Positions 25,203-34,203 of a stretch of 64,000 nucleotides of DNA are shown here, piece after piece. The translations under genes were made by a program, and so were the position numbers. The notes below the pieces were generated by a model. It was given only the letters and a program-made list of their open reading frames with translations. It did not search any database and was not told the DNA's origin. Every line of letters begins with the position of its first letter. Positions within the stretch are counted from its first letter, which is position 1. The stretch is from Pseudomonas sp. UBA1879 (GTDB lineage Bacteria; Pseudomonadota; Gammaproteobacteria; Pseudomonadales; Pseudomonadaceae), in contig NZ_DDHJ01000015.1 of the NCBI RefSeq assembly GCF_002338065.1, positions 446,273 to 510,272 on the forward strand, given 5' to 3'.

Positions 25203-25961
25203 ATGCAAGATACCGTGGTCGTCCGATTGGTAGGGGCAGTTGCCGAAGTCGTGATCAATCGCCCAGAGAAACTGAATGCGATGACGCCGGAAATGACCAC
25301 CGCGCTGGAGGAAGTCAGGTGCGAGCTTGACCGCGATAACAACGTGCGTGTGATCTTGTTGCGAGGTGAGGGGCCGCGCGCGTTTTGCGCTGGAAGCGAT
25401 CTCGATTCGCTCAACACGTACCGCAGTGCCTGGGAGTTTCGCGGTCGCACGGACTACGCCGCGGTCATTCGTGATTTCAAGAAGCCAGTTGTCGCCGCGC
25501 TTCAAGGATGGGTGTTGGGTGGCGGTCTCGAAATGATGCTAGCCGCAGACATTCGCGTGGCGGGGCACGGGGCCAAATTCGGCGCCCCGGAAGTAGTGCG
25601 TGGCTGGGTCGGCGGCGGCGGTGCGTCTCAGATGCTTCCCCGGCTGGTGGGGTATGGGCAGGCCATGAATCTGCTTTTGACCGGTGACGCCATCGACGCC
25701 GCCGAGGCGCATCGCATCGGGCTGATAGACGTGCTGGTCGAGGATGAAAGGATTATCGAAACCGCCATGCGCGTGTGCACGAACATAGCCAGGCACAGCC
25801 CGATCGCAACGCAGTCCGTCAAGGCCGCCGTTCGCGCAGCGTTGTCGACGTCGGTCGAGCAGGGCATTCGTTATGAGAATGAATTGACGGCGCTGTGTTT
25901 TGCCTCGGGAAACTATGAAGAGGGCGTCACCGCGTTCGGCAAACGGGCAAAGCGTGAATGA
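25203..25961 (+). CDS. Enoyl-CoA hydratase/isomerase family protein
   Basis: A 252-residue crotonase-fold enzyme. The oxyanion-hole segments are AFCAGSDLDSL and ALQGWVLGGGLEMMLAADIRVA; the active-site loop is APEVVRGWVGGGGASQMLPRLVG. It hydrates or isomerises an enoyl-CoA in the cytosol. A strong AGGAGG site (25193-25198) sets the start. It is the first gene after the module B operator. Module A lacks an equivalent, which may be the main chemical difference between the two. Confidence 0.87.
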   Translation: MQDTVVVRLVGAVAEVVINRPEKLNAMTPEMTTALEEVRCELDRDNNVRVILLRGEGPRAFCAGSDLDSLNTYRSAWEFRGRTDYAAVIRDFKKPVVAALQGWVLGGGLEMMLAADIRVAGHGAKFGAPEVVRGWVGGGGASQMLPRLVGYGQAMNLLLTGDAIDAAEAHRIGLIDVLVEDERIIETAMRVCTNIARHSPIATQSVKAAVRAALSTSVEQGIRYENELTALCFASGNYEEGVTAFGKRAKRE

Positions 25962-26034
25962 TGGCAGGTGGACGCTGCCAGATGCATGGGTGAGGCCGAC
26001 AGGGAAGCGCCGATAGAAAGTAGTGCCACAAATC

Positions 26035-26046
26035 AACAACAATAAT
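26035..26046 (+). promoter_or_regulatory. Hfq/Crc-type motif overlapping the MFS ribosome site
   Basis: AACAACAATAAT fits the AANAANAA Crc/Hfq target and runs straight into the TAGGAGA ribosome site of the MFS gene, a position that would block translation during growth on preferred carbon sources. Confidence 0.65.
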
Positions 26047-26060
26047 TAGGAGACAGCGCT

Positions 26061-27410
26061 ATGCACACGGCACACGCGCAACAGACCAAACGCAAAAACA
26101 TCCGGCGAGCCGTTTTCGCCTCGACCCTCGGCACCATCATTGAATGGTACGACTACGGGTTATATGCGGCTGCATCCGGGCTGATCATCAACAAGCTCTT
26201 TTTTCCGCAGCTGTCTGTACTTGCCGGTACATTGGCGGCGTTTGCGACCTTCGCGGTCGGCTTCATCGTGCGCCCGATTGGCGGTGTAGTCATCTCGCAT
26301 ATCGGGGATAAATATGGCCGCAAACCGGCGCTGATCTTTTGCATCACGATCATGGGCATCGCTACGGTCGGGCTTGGGTTATTACCCACTTACGAACAGG
26401 TCGGCATCCTGGCACCGATCCTCCTGATCCTGATGCGGATGATGCAAGGCTTCGGCGCGGGTGCCGAGCTGGCAGGGGCCATCACGCTGGTTGCCGAGTA
26501 TGCGCCACCACACCGCCGCGCGTTCTTTACTTCCATTCCGAACGCGGCGACCAACTTTGGGGTCATGCTCGCTATTACCACCTTTCTGATGATTTCCTGG
26601 GTGCCGGAAGACATCCTGTTCAGCTGGGTGTGGCGGGTGCCGTTCATCCTTTCGCTGGCCTTGTTTGGTGTGGCGCTGTACATCCGGGCCAAGCTCGACG
26701 AAACGCCCGAGTATGTCGCGGCCATGGAGAGCGCCGCTAAAGCGAAGGAGACGAAGGTACCGTTAGCCGAGCTTTTCAAAAACAGTCGACGGGAAGTGTT
26801 GTGCGGATTCTTGGCGATGGGCGGGCACCAGGCGCTGAGTTATGTCCTCAATACGTTCGCCATCAGCTACATGACTTCTACGCTTGGAATGGCCAGATCG
26901 GACAGTCTGATTGTGCTGATTGTGGCACTTGGATTCTCCTTGATTTGCGCGCCCATTGGCGGGCTGTTGTCGGATAAATACGGCAGCGGCAACGTGTTTG
27001 CAGCGGGCGCGATAATCGCCTTGATTCTGGTCTGGCCGCTGTTCCTCGCAATCGACACCAAGAGTGTCGTAATCGCCGCGCTGGCGATGAGCGCTGTCTA
27101 TGGGATCAGTTGGGGCTGTACTTGCGGTGCGCAGGGAGCCTTTCTGTCGAACCTGTTCCCAACCCGATACCGCTTTTCCGGCATCGCTATGTGTCGGGAG
27201 CTGTCCGGCGCTCTTATCGGCGGGCCTACGCCTTTCATTGCCACGATGTTGGTGGCTTACGCCGGCGGCAAACCCACCTACCTGATGCTGTTCCTGGGTT
27301 TGTTCTCGTTCCTCACGTTGATTGCCGTGCTCATGGGTAAACACCTCTCGCGCCATAACGACGGCGAAGCACAGCCGCATCCGACGCCGATAGCCTCAGC
27401 CCGGCCTTGA
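26061..27410 (+). CDS. MFS transporter, metabolite:H+ symporter (MHS) type
   Basis: A 449-residue 12-helix carrier. The N-terminal motif RRAVFASTLGTIIEWYDYGLYAAASGL is the hallmark of the MHS branch (citrate, proline/betaine, shikimate and alpha-ketoglutarate carriers). The loop signature is SHIGDKYGRKPALIF, with SDKYGSGNVF in the second half. It sits between the enoyl-CoA hydratase and CoA-transferase and probably imports the module B acid. A Crc-type motif overlaps its ribosome site. A 12-bp stem-loop follows its stop. Confidence 0.88.
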   Translation: MHTAHAQQTKRKNIRRAVFASTLGTIIEWYDYGLYAAASGLIINKLFFPQLSVLAGTLAAFATFAVGFIVRPIGGVVISHIGDKYGRKPALIFCITIMGIATVGLGLLPTYEQVGILAPILLILMRMMQGFGAGAELAGAITLVAEYAPPHRRAFFTSIPNAATNFGVMLAITTFLMISWVPEDILFSWVWRVPFILSLALFGVALYIRAKLDETPEYVAAMESAAKAKETKVPLAELFKNSRREVLCGFLAMGGHQALSYVLNTFAISYMTSTLGMARSDSLIVLIVALGFSLICAPIGGLLSDKYGSGNVFAAGAIIALILVWPLFLAIDTKSVVIAALAMSAVYGISWGCTCGAQGAFLSNLFPTRYRFSGIAMCRELSGALIGGPTPFIATMLVAYAGGKPTYLMLFLGLFSFLTLIAVLMGKHLSRHNDGEAQPHPTPIASARP

Positions 27411-27419
27411 TCAAACCTT

Positions 27420-27462
27420 CCTGTCCCGGGCCGATGCCTGCGCGCAAAGCGCCCGGTACAGG
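27420..27462 (+). terminator. Stem-loop after the MFS gene
   Basis: CCTGT-C-CCGGGC pairs with GCCCGG-T-ACAGG across a 19-base loop, followed by TTTCTCCTTT. It looks like an imperfect terminator or an intercistronic attenuator that separates the hydratase/MFS pair from the CoA-transferase genes. Confidence 0.55.
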
Positions 27463-27500
27463 TTTCTCCTTTACAGTTTTGCGGAGCTATCGCAGCAGCC

Positions 27501-29105
27501 ATGAAAATATTGAACGCCGATCAGGCTATAGCGCTGATTAACGACAACGACACGCTGATCATCGGAGGTTCGGGAAGCGGGCACGCGGTTCCGGAGACCT
27601 TGATCGAAGCACTGGAACGCCGCTTCCTGGCAGAGGGCAGTCCACGTCAATTAACCTCAATCCACCCGGTCGGGCTGGGTGATCGCGGTGAGCGCGGCGC
27701 CTCCAGAATGGCGCATCGGGGCCTGCTCAAGCGCGTTATTTGCGGCACCTTGGTAGATTCACCGCCGCTGGCTCAACTGGCGCTAAACAAACACATCGAA
27801 GCCTGGACATTGCCGCAAGGCGTGCTTTCCCAGCTTACGCGAGAGATGGCGGCAGGCCGCCCCGGCTTGCTCAGTCATGTCGGGTTGCACACCTTTGTCG
27901 ACCCGCGCCAGGACGGTGGCAGTCAGGGTGCGCCCAGTGATGAGCAGTTGGTCAGCCTGATGGAGATTGACGGGCGTGAGTGGCTTTTCTACAAGCCGTT
28001 CAAGCTTGATGTCGCCTTCCTGCGCGGGACGACTGCTGATGAGGATGGCAACATTTCGATGGAGCACGAGGCCATCTTTGGCGACATGTTGTCGATGGCA
28101 CAGGCTGCCAAACGCAATGGCGGGCTGGTCATCGTGCAGGTCAAGCGCATCGCCAAGCGCGGCACCTTGCCACCCAAAACTATCAAAATTCCCGGCATGC
28201 TGGTGGATGTGGTGGTCGTGAACGCGGATCAGCCGGTGACGTACCAGACTCCCTACGATCCAGCCTTTACCGGGGAACTGCGCATTCCGCTCGACAGCTT
28301 TCCCAAGTTACCGCTGGATGAGCGCAAGATCATCGCTCGCCGGTTGGCGATGGAGTTGCAGGTGGGTGCCGTATGCAACGTCGGCTCGGGCGTGTGTACT
28401 GGCATCGGTCTGGTCGCGGCAGAAGAAGACGTGCTTCACCACATCGTGCTGACAAATGAGCAGGGACTGATTGGTGGCGCGCCAGCAGCGGGACTGGACG
28501 CCGGTGCTGCGCGCAACTACAGCGCGATCATCGACATGCCTTATCAATTCGACTTCTACGATGGGGGTGGTATCGATATTGCCTTTTTGTCAGCGGTTGA
28601 AATCGATGCCAGCGCCAGCGTCAACATCAGCCGCTTCGCCGACAAATTGATCGGTGTCGGTGGCTTCATCAACATCAGCCAAAACGCGAAAAAGATGGTC
28701 TTCGGCGGCACATTCACCGCTGGCGGCCTGGCGGTGGCGTGCGAGGGCGGGCGACTTCACATCCTTAAAGAGGGGGCTCATCGCAAGTTCGTTTCGCAGT
28801 TGCAGCAGGTGTCGTACAGCGGCCCTTATGCTCAGAAGCGCGGGCAATCCACGCTCTTCGTCACCGAACGAGCAGTGTTCCGGGCCATCGAGGGTGCACT
28901 GGAGTTGTTCGAAATTGCGCCGGGCATCGACCTTGAGCGCGATGTGCTTGCCCACATGGCGTTCCGTCCCGTCATTTCACCGGATTTGCGGCTCATGGAC
29001 GAACGCTTGTTTCGCCCCGAGCCCATGAGGCTGGATGCCACCATGAGCGAACAAGCCTGGCCGGAACACCCGCGCCTGCGCGCACAGTCGGAGCAACGGC
29101 CGTGA
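27501..29105 (+). CDS. Fused acyl-CoA:acetate/3-ketoacid CoA-transferase (module B)
   Basis: A 534-residue paralogue of the enzyme at 6617; the two align nearly end to end without large gaps. It begins MKILNADQAIALINDNDTLI with a GGSGSGHAVPETLI loop, and the catalytic glutamate E320 (LTNEQGLIGGAP) is at the same residue number. Shared strings such as KIPGMLVDVVV and GGFINISQNAKK confirm a common origin. It would activate an acid as a CoA ester using a short acyl-CoA donor. The stop overlaps the GTG of the next gene, the same coupling as in module A. Confidence 0.88.
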   Translation: MKILNADQAIALINDNDTLIIGGSGSGHAVPETLIEALERRFLAEGSPRQLTSIHPVGLGDRGERGASRMAHRGLLKRVICGTLVDSPPLAQLALNKHIEAWTLPQGVLSQLTREMAAGRPGLLSHVGLHTFVDPRQDGGSQGAPSDEQLVSLMEIDGREWLFYKPFKLDVAFLRGTTADEDGNISMEHEAIFGDMLSMAQAAKRNGGLVIVQVKRIAKRGTLPPKTIKIPGMLVDVVVVNADQPVTYQTPYDPAFTGELRIPLDSFPKLPLDERKIIARRLAMELQVGAVCNVGSGVCTGIGLVAAEEDVLHHIVLTNEQGLIGGAPAAGLDAGAARNYSAIIDMPYQFDFYDGGGIDIAFLSAVEIDASASVNISRFADKLIGVGGFINISQNAKKMVFGGTFTAGGLAVACEGGRLHILKEGAHRKFVSQLQQVSYSGPYAQKRGQSTLFVTERAVFRAIEGALELFEIAPGIDLERDVLAHMAFRPVISPDLRLMDERLFRPEPMRLDATMSEQAWPEHPRLRAQSEQRP

Positions 29106-29959
29106 ACACGAATACATACAGCCCACAGGTGAATGGCTCCACGCGCCTGTTCGGTATCGTGGGTCACCCGGTCGTCCAGGTGAAGACGCCACAGTTAATG
29201 AATCCGTTATTCAATGCCGCGCAGATGAACGCCATCTGCGTTGCATTCGACGCGCCCGTCGAGCATTTCGAAACGATCATCGACGGGCTCAAAGACATTG
29301 CCAACCTCGATGGATTGGTGATCACCGTGCCGCATAAAGTCAGCGCGACTGCGCTGGTGGATAAGTTGTCGCCGGTTGCGCAGCGAGTCGGCGCCATCAA
29401 TGCGATGCGGCGCGAGCCCGACGGCACTTGGTTGGGTGACATGTTCGATGGCACAGGACTGATCCAGGGGCTGGCACCGTTGGGTTTTCAGCTGCACGGC
29501 ATGAGGGTCAAGCAGATCGGCGCCGGCGGGGCGGGTGCCGCAGTAGCCCATGCGCTGGCGCAGGCGGGTGCGGCGGCCATTGCGGTGAGCGATCCAAGGC
29601 CGGAGGTTTTACGAGAGCTGGTCACGCGCCTGCGTCACTTCTCTCCCGCCTGCCGCGTGGAGATCGATCACAACCCCGCCGATGTTGCCGCCACTGATGT
29701 GCTGATCAATTGCTCACCCGTTGGGATGGGCGAGCATGACGGTATGCCGGTTTCCTTCGGCGACTTTCCCCAGACCTTGCAGGTCATCGACATCATCATG
29801 ACGCCGGCCCAAACCCCCTTGCTGAAGCATGCACGTCGGTACGGCTGCAATGCCACCAATGGCTTGCCGATGATTCATGGGCAGCTCAAGGAATTCGCGC
29901 AGTTCTTCGGCGTCGACCTGGCCGACATCACATTACCGTCTCCGAGCCACCTGACATAA
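29102..29959 (+). CDS. Shikimate dehydrogenase-like (AroE-like) oxidoreductase (module B)
   Basis: A 285-residue AroE-fold enzyme read from a GTG overlapping the CoA-transferase stop. Motifs are GHPVVQVKTPQLMNPLF, VITVPHK with the catalytic lysine, GAINAMRREPDG, DMFDGTG, GAGGAGAA, NCSPVGMGEHDG and the C-terminal HGQLKEFAQFFG. It shares the non-canonical RREPDG and DMFDG motifs with the module A enzyme at 8227, so both belong to one AroE-like subfamily distinct from true shikimate dehydrogenase. It probably oxidises a cyclic or branched hydroxy acid with NAD(P). Confidence 0.82.
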   Translation: MNTNTYSPQVNGSTRLFGIVGHPVVQVKTPQLMNPLFNAAQMNAICVAFDAPVEHFETIIDGLKDIANLDGLVITVPHKVSATALVDKLSPVAQRVGAINAMRREPDGTWLGDMFDGTGLIQGLAPLGFQLHGMRVKQIGAGGAGAAVAHALAQAGAAAIAVSDPRPEVLRELVTRLRHFSPACRVEIDHNPADVAATDVLINCSPVGMGEHDGMPVSFGDFPQTLQVIDIIMTPAQTPLLKHARRYGCNATNGLPMIHGQLKEFAQFFGVDLADITLPSPSHLT

Positions 29960-29996
29960 ATCGCAGCCCGGTTTTTACATCTTGCGAGCATCCATC

Positions 29997-31160
29997 ATGA
30001 ACATTTCTCTTCCGACCGCTTCTGGTCAGCTTGAAATCTATACGCTCAAGGGCGAGCCCTTGAGTGCAGCCCCGGCGGGAAGCCGCTTCAATCGCATCGC
30101 TTATTCCGCTGCCCACGTCGTCGCCGATCCGCGCTCTGCCGGAGAGCTGAATCAGTCGCCAGCCATCGACTGGGAGCGCACCATCGAATACCGGCGTTAT
30201 CTGATCAATCAGGGTTTAGGAATCGCCGAGGCCATGGACACCGCCCAGCGTGGCATGGGGCTGTCCTGGGATACCGCGCGCGAACTGGTCGAAAGAACCA
30301 TGCTCGAAACGAGCGATCTACCTGGCGCGTTGATCGCCTCCGGTTGCGGCACCGACCATCTTGAGCTGCATTCGGCGTTGTCCTGCGACGACGTCATCCG
30401 CGCCTACGCCACTCAACTGGAAGCCATTCAGCGCACCGGCAGCCGCGTCATCCTCATGGCCAGCCGAGCATTGGTGCGAGCCGCCCGCAGCCGCGAGGAC
30501 TATGTGCGTGTGTACCGTGAAGTGTTGGGCATGTGTAACCAACCGGTGATTCTGCATTGGCTTGGCCAAATGTTCGATCCCGAGTTGAAGGGCTACTGGG
30601 GAACGGAGAATCTGGATGACGCCGCAGACGCCTGCCTGGAGGTGATCGGGGAGAGTGCCTCGAAGGTCGAAGGCATCAAGATATCGCTGCTAGACGATGC
30701 CAGGGAAATCGCTTTTCGCCGCCGCTTGCCCGACGGGGTGAGAATGTACACCGGCGACGATTTCAATTATCCGTCGCTGATCAAGGGCGATGAAGCCGGC
30801 TATTCCCATGCGCTGCTGGGTATTTTTGACGCGATCGCACCTGCGGCTTCACGCGCATTAGCTGCACTGGCTGAAGGCGACGTGAAAACTTATGACCGCC
30901 TCCTTGAACCTACGGTTGCATTGTCGCGCCACATGTTCCGCGCACCCACCCAGTACTACAAAACGGGCGTTGTCTTTCTTGCTTATTTAAACGGTTTTCA
31001 GCCGCATTTCTTCATGTTGGGCGGCCATCATGGCGCGCGTCCGCCTCTGTATCTGGCAGACGTATTCCGCCTCGCCGATTCGGCCAACCTGTTGCGCGAT
31101 CCGGACGGCGCGATCCAGCGCATGCGCCTGGTGATGCAAACCCTGGGTTGCCAGCCCTGA
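29997..31160 (+). CDS. Dihydrodipicolinate synthase family protein (DUF993 type)
   Basis: A 387-residue TIM-barrel protein of the DUF993 group, longer than DapA. A plausible Schiff-base lysine lies in VEGIKISLLD, with MYTGDDFNYPSLI following. Conserved stretches include RIAYSAAHVVADPRSAGEL, LPGALIASGCGTDHLE and RAPTQYYKTGVVFLAYLNG. The family is thought to perform aldolase or dehydratase chemistry on keto sugar acids; the true reaction is not established. It replaces the DapA-like enzyme of module A. The ATG at 29997 is taken rather than a TTG 15 bases earlier. Confidence 0.82.
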   Translation: MNISLPTASGQLEIYTLKGEPLSAAPAGSRFNRIAYSAAHVVADPRSAGELNQSPAIDWERTIEYRRYLINQGLGIAEAMDTAQRGMGLSWDTARELVERTMLETSDLPGALIASGCGTDHLELHSALSCDDVIRAYATQLEAIQRTGSRVILMASRALVRAARSREDYVRVYREVLGMCNQPVILHWLGQMFDPELKGYWGTENLDDAADACLEVIGESASKVEGIKISLLDDAREIAFRRRLPDGVRMYTGDDFNYPSLIKGDEAGYSHALLGIFDAIAPAASRALAALAEGDVKTYDRLLEPTVALSRHMFRAPTQYYKTGVVFLAYLNGFQPHFFMLGGHHGARPPLYLADVFRLADSANLLRDPDGAIQRMRLVMQTLGCQP

Positions 31161-31174
31161 ATGAAGGAGGGGAC

Positions 31175-32026
31175 ATGAGATCTCTAGAAGGTCAGTTGCA
31201 CCGGTGCGCGATCAACACCGCCACCCTCGGCCATCGCGAGCCGCTTGCGAAGACACTGGACAGGATTGCGCGTGCCGGGTTCGGCGGCGTTGCGCCTTGG
31301 CGGCGTGAGGTCGAAGCCATCGGCGCCGCGGCCGCAGCCCGGCACTTGCGGGCGCTCGGACTGACAGTGACCGGATACTGTCGGTCAGCCTATCTGGCAA
31401 CCTGCGATGAAGCTGAGCGCCGAGCGAATATGAGCGCCAACATCAAGGCTCTGGACGATGCTGCTGAACTTGGCGCCCAGTGTTTCGTGCTCGTGGTCGG
31501 TGGTGCCCACGGAGTGAAAGGAGGACTGGTCGGCGCTCGCTCGCAGGTTCATGACGGTGTCGCCGAGTTGTATCTGGAAGCCCGTAAACGAGGGGTCCCG
31601 TTGGCCATTGAGCCTTTGCATCCGACCTACGCATCAGACCGCTCGGTGGTCAATACAATCAGGCAAGCTCTGGCTCTGTGCGAGTCGGTCGCGCCAGGCG
31701 ACAACGCCATGCTGGGTCTGGCAATCGATGTCTATCACTGCTGGTGGGATCCTGACCTGGCCTCTTCGATAGCCTTGGCAGGCCAGGCCGGAAGAATCCT
31801 CGGTTACCACGTCTGCGATTGGCTCGCGGACACACAGGACAGGCTGATGGATCGCGGCATGATGGGTGACGGTGTCGTTGATCTGCCAGGCTTTCGCCAT
31901 TTGATTGAACTCGCGGGCTACAGAGGGATGGTGGAGGTGGAGATATTTTCCGAGCAGCGTTGGTGGAAGGTGGCGCCCGATGAGGTGCTTTCGGTCTGCG
32001 CCGATCGTTTGCAGTCGGCGTGCTGA
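31175..32026 (+). CDS. Sugar phosphate isomerase/epimerase family (xylose-isomerase-like TIM barrel)
   Basis: A 283-residue AP-endonuclease-2/xylose-isomerase-like barrel. Metal-binding positions expected in the family are present: AIEPLHPTYAS, the Asp/His of LAIDVYHCWWDPDL, YHVCDWL, and the C-terminal glutamate in GMVEVEIFSEQRWW. Such enzymes isomerise or epimerise keto sugars or inositol-like compounds. AAGGAGG precedes the start. In related genomes a DUF993 protein followed by this type of isomerase is a recurrent pair (family knowledge, not checked here). It has no counterpart in module A. Confidence 0.83.
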   Translation: MRSLEGQLHRCAINTATLGHREPLAKTLDRIARAGFGGVAPWRREVEAIGAAAAARHLRALGLTVTGYCRSAYLATCDEAERRANMSANIKALDDAAELGAQCFVLVVGGAHGVKGGLVGARSQVHDGVAELYLEARKRGVPLAIEPLHPTYASDRSVVNTIRQALALCESVAPGDNAMLGLAIDVYHCWWDPDLASSIALAGQAGRILGYHVCDWLADTQDRLMDRGMMGDGVVDLPGFRHLIELAGYRGMVEVEIFSEQRWWKVAPDEVLSVCADRLQSAC

Positions 32027-32052
32027 CGCCCAAAATGAGGAGGGAAACAAGA

Positions 32053-32529
32053 ATGAATGCTTCTGAAAACGAAGGCCGAGTGTTGGTGCCCGGGATGTAT
32101 CATTTTGACGATATCAAGGTGGGCGACAGCTTCAACACCTCCGGCGTCACCGTTACCGAAACGCACGTGGTCAATTTCGCAGGCGTATCCGGCGACCTGT
32201 ATGACATTCATCTGGATGACATCGCGGCGCAGGAAGCAGGCTTTCCTGGTCGCATCGCACACGGTCTGTTGGGCTTATCGTTGGCTGACGGTTTGAAGAC
32301 TCGCTGCCCGGTTCGGCTGCAGGGGCTTGCAACGTTGGGCTGGAATTGGTCATTTCGTGCGCCAATCCTCATCGGAGATCGTATCCACGTGCAGATCAGC
32401 GTTGTCGGGATGAGGACGACGAAGCGCGCGGACAGAGGGATAGCCACCTTGGCGCTCAGCGTTCTGAATCAAACCGGAACAACCGTACAGGAGGGAGAAA
32501 CGCAGCTGTTGATGGGCATGCGCAGCTAA
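32053..32529 (+). CDS. MaoC-like dehydratase (module B)
   Basis: A 158-residue hot-dog protein. The hydratase signature reads FAGVSGDLYDIHLDDIAAQEAGFPGRIAHGLLGLSL, with the Asp/His catalytic pair. AGGAGGGA lies before the ATG. It is the last gene of module B and the counterpart of the MaoC enzyme at 5951 in module A. It likely adds or removes water at an enoyl-CoA intermediate. Confidence 0.85.
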   Translation: MNASENEGRVLVPGMYHFDDIKVGDSFNTSGVTVTETHVVNFAGVSGDLYDIHLDDIAAQEAGFPGRIAHGLLGLSLADGLKTRCPVRLQGLATLGWNWSFRAPILIGDRIHVQISVVGMRTTKRADRGIATLALSVLNQTGTTVQEGETQLLMGMRS

Positions 32530-32745
32530 GTTCGATGGTCAGAATTGAGGGGCAAGACTTGTGGTGACTTCCTGGCAGCCAGTTGGCCGTGCTTCCTCTG
32601 GACATACCAAGCATCCCACGCGAATGTTTTCGGATCACCGGGAGTGTGCTGGTCCAGCCTCATCACCCGATGTGTACTGCCTCCTGACAGCCAAGGCTTC
32701 AATGAACGAGCACTATCGTGCGTTTTGTCACAGAGCCGGGGCTGT

Positions 32746-32769
32746 GTCCGCTTCTGGCTGGAAGCGGAC
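32746..32769. terminator. 9-bp perfect stem-loop between convergent genes
   Basis: GTCCGCTTC pairs with GAAGCGGAC around the loop TGGCTG. It lies between the end of module B and the convergent NmrA-like gene and could terminate either. There is no T-tract, so the call is moderate. The sequence resembles a common Pseudomonas intergenic motif also hinted at near 3640. Confidence 0.45.
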
Positions 32770-32787
32770 TGATCCCCCCGCGCCAAA

Positions 32788-33708
32788 TCAGCGCAAATGT
32801 CGTTTAATCCACTCAGCAACGGTAACAGTTGTGATTTGCCGGTTGGCGTTGTAGCTCTCGGTCTTGGGCCAGGCAACGCCTTTGCCTTCAGCGAACACCG
32901 TTCGATACTTTTGCATCTGGTCGTCGGGCGCGGCTGCCAGGTCGGCCTTGAGTGCCGGCACCGTCAACTCCACCCGCTCTACCTTGCGATGCAGCAAATC
33001 ATCGACAGCGTCAGCCAGTTGTCGATAGGTGATGGTGTCGCCTGCGGTGAAGACCACCTGATTGACCAGCTCCGGTTCGAGCAGGATGCACGCAACCAGA
33101 TGGCCGATGTCCTCGGGGGTGGTGACGGTGACCGCGGTGTCCCAGCTGCCGAGCGCGCGCACGATATTCTGGCCAAGGTCGACGACGCCGAACGCTGGCT
33201 CGAACAGGAAGCTGGTGAACATGCCTGTGGAAATGATCAGCCACTGCACCCGTGTCTGTGCGCGCAGTAAGTCGCGCACATCCAGCTGCTCGTCAAACAG
33301 ATTTTGCGGACTGCCCCGGCCAATCACGTCGTAATCCACTCCGAATTGCCATGGCAAATATCGCTTCAGATCGGATTGCAATGCTGCACGGGTGAGCTTG
33401 AGTTGGATACCTGCACCAGCCGCGAAGCCCAGACAACTGACCACCGTATGGAAGCCGCTGAATAGCGCGGCGAGGTCTTCCTCAGAGTCGTTTGTGACAT
33501 CGGCAGACACCACGTGGATGCCCAGCGCGTCTAGTTCTTCGAGCAGTTGGCGTTTCGAGTCGGACTTGGCGTCGATCGCCGACGGTCGCAGCATGACGCT
33601 GACGCGAAGCATCGGCCGAGCTGCCAACTCACGGAGCACGGCCATACCGAGTTCCCCCGCGCCGAGGACGAGAATAGAGTCGGGTATTGCAGAAATCTGA
33701 GGCTGCAT
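32788..33708 (-). CDS. NmrA-like/aromatic alcohol reductase family NAD(P)-binding protein
   Basis: A 306-residue atypical SDR. The N-terminal LVLGAGELGMAVLREL is the NmrA/isoflavone-reductase glycine motif. Further motifs are VVSCLGFAAGAG, LKRYLPWQFGVDYDVIG and a C-terminal substrate lobe, with no standard YxxxK. Members are either redox sensors or reductases of aromatic compounds. GGAG lies 8 bases before the ATG. It is divergent from the HxlR regulator with a 90-bp gap, a common pairing where the regulator controls an oxidoreductase. Confidence 0.8.
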   Translation of the reverse strand: MQPQISAIPDSILVLGAGELGMAVLRELAARPMLRVSVMLRPSAIDAKSDSKRQLLEELDALGIHVVSADVTNDSEEDLAALFSGFHTVVSCLGFAAGAGIQLKLTRAALQSDLKRYLPWQFGVDYDVIGRGSPQNLFDEQLDVRDLLRAQTRVQWLIISTGMFTSFLFEPAFGVVDLGQNIVRALGSWDTAVTVTTPEDIGHLVACILLEPELVNQVVFTAGDTITYRQLADAVDDLLHRKVERVELTVPALKADLAAAPDDQMQKYRTVFAEGKGVAWPKTESYNANRQITTVTVAEWIKRHLR

Positions 33709-33798
33709 CTGTGGCTCCAGGTGAACTATAAGCGATGGATTTTTCTTATCCTGTCACCCTTGACGAATCTTCATAAGAAGGCACACGAGTGATACCGC

Positions 33799-34203
33799 AT
33801 GAATGCAATGACTGAAGAAGAGGTGATCAGCCTGTCACAAGCGACTTGCGATGCGCTGAGTGATGAGGACGACGGACTCAAGCGCGAGGTGCTGACTCAC
33901 GCGGGCAATCGCTGGTCGCTGGGGATCGCCCATACATTGGGAGTGGCGGGAAAACTGCGCCATGCCGAAATCGGCCGTCGTCTACCGGGCGTCACGCAAC
34001 GCATGCTGACGCGCAGCTTGCGACAACTTGAAAGGGATGGATTGATCGCGCGTTTTGATTACGGTGAGGTTCCACCGCGTGTTGATTACGAGCTAACCGT
34101 ACTGGGTCGAAGTTTTCTTGTACGCATGGTGCCGTTATGGACCTGGCTACTGGAAAACGCAGACAGTTTTCGGGCCGCCCGCGCTCGATTTGACGAAATA
34201 TGA
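33799..34203 (+). CDS. HxlR-family transcriptional regulator
   Basis: A 134-residue winged-helix protein. Core motifs are HAGNRWSLGIAHTLGV, LRHAEIGRRLPGVTQRMLTRSLRQLERDGLIAR and VPPRVDYELTVLGRSFL. HxlR proteins lack sensor domains and often respond to electrophiles or aldehydes through cysteine (one Cys at about residue 15 here). A 7-bp inverted repeat TTCTTAT/ATAAGAA (33743-33779) in the gap to the NmrA gene could be its site. It probably controls that reductase. Confidence 0.87.
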   Translation: MNAMTEEEVISLSQATCDALSDEDDGLKREVLTHAGNRWSLGIAHTLGVAGKLRHAEIGRRLPGVTQRMLTRSLRQLERDGLIARFDYGEVPPRVDYELTVLGRSFLVRMVPLWTWLLENADSFRAARARFDEI

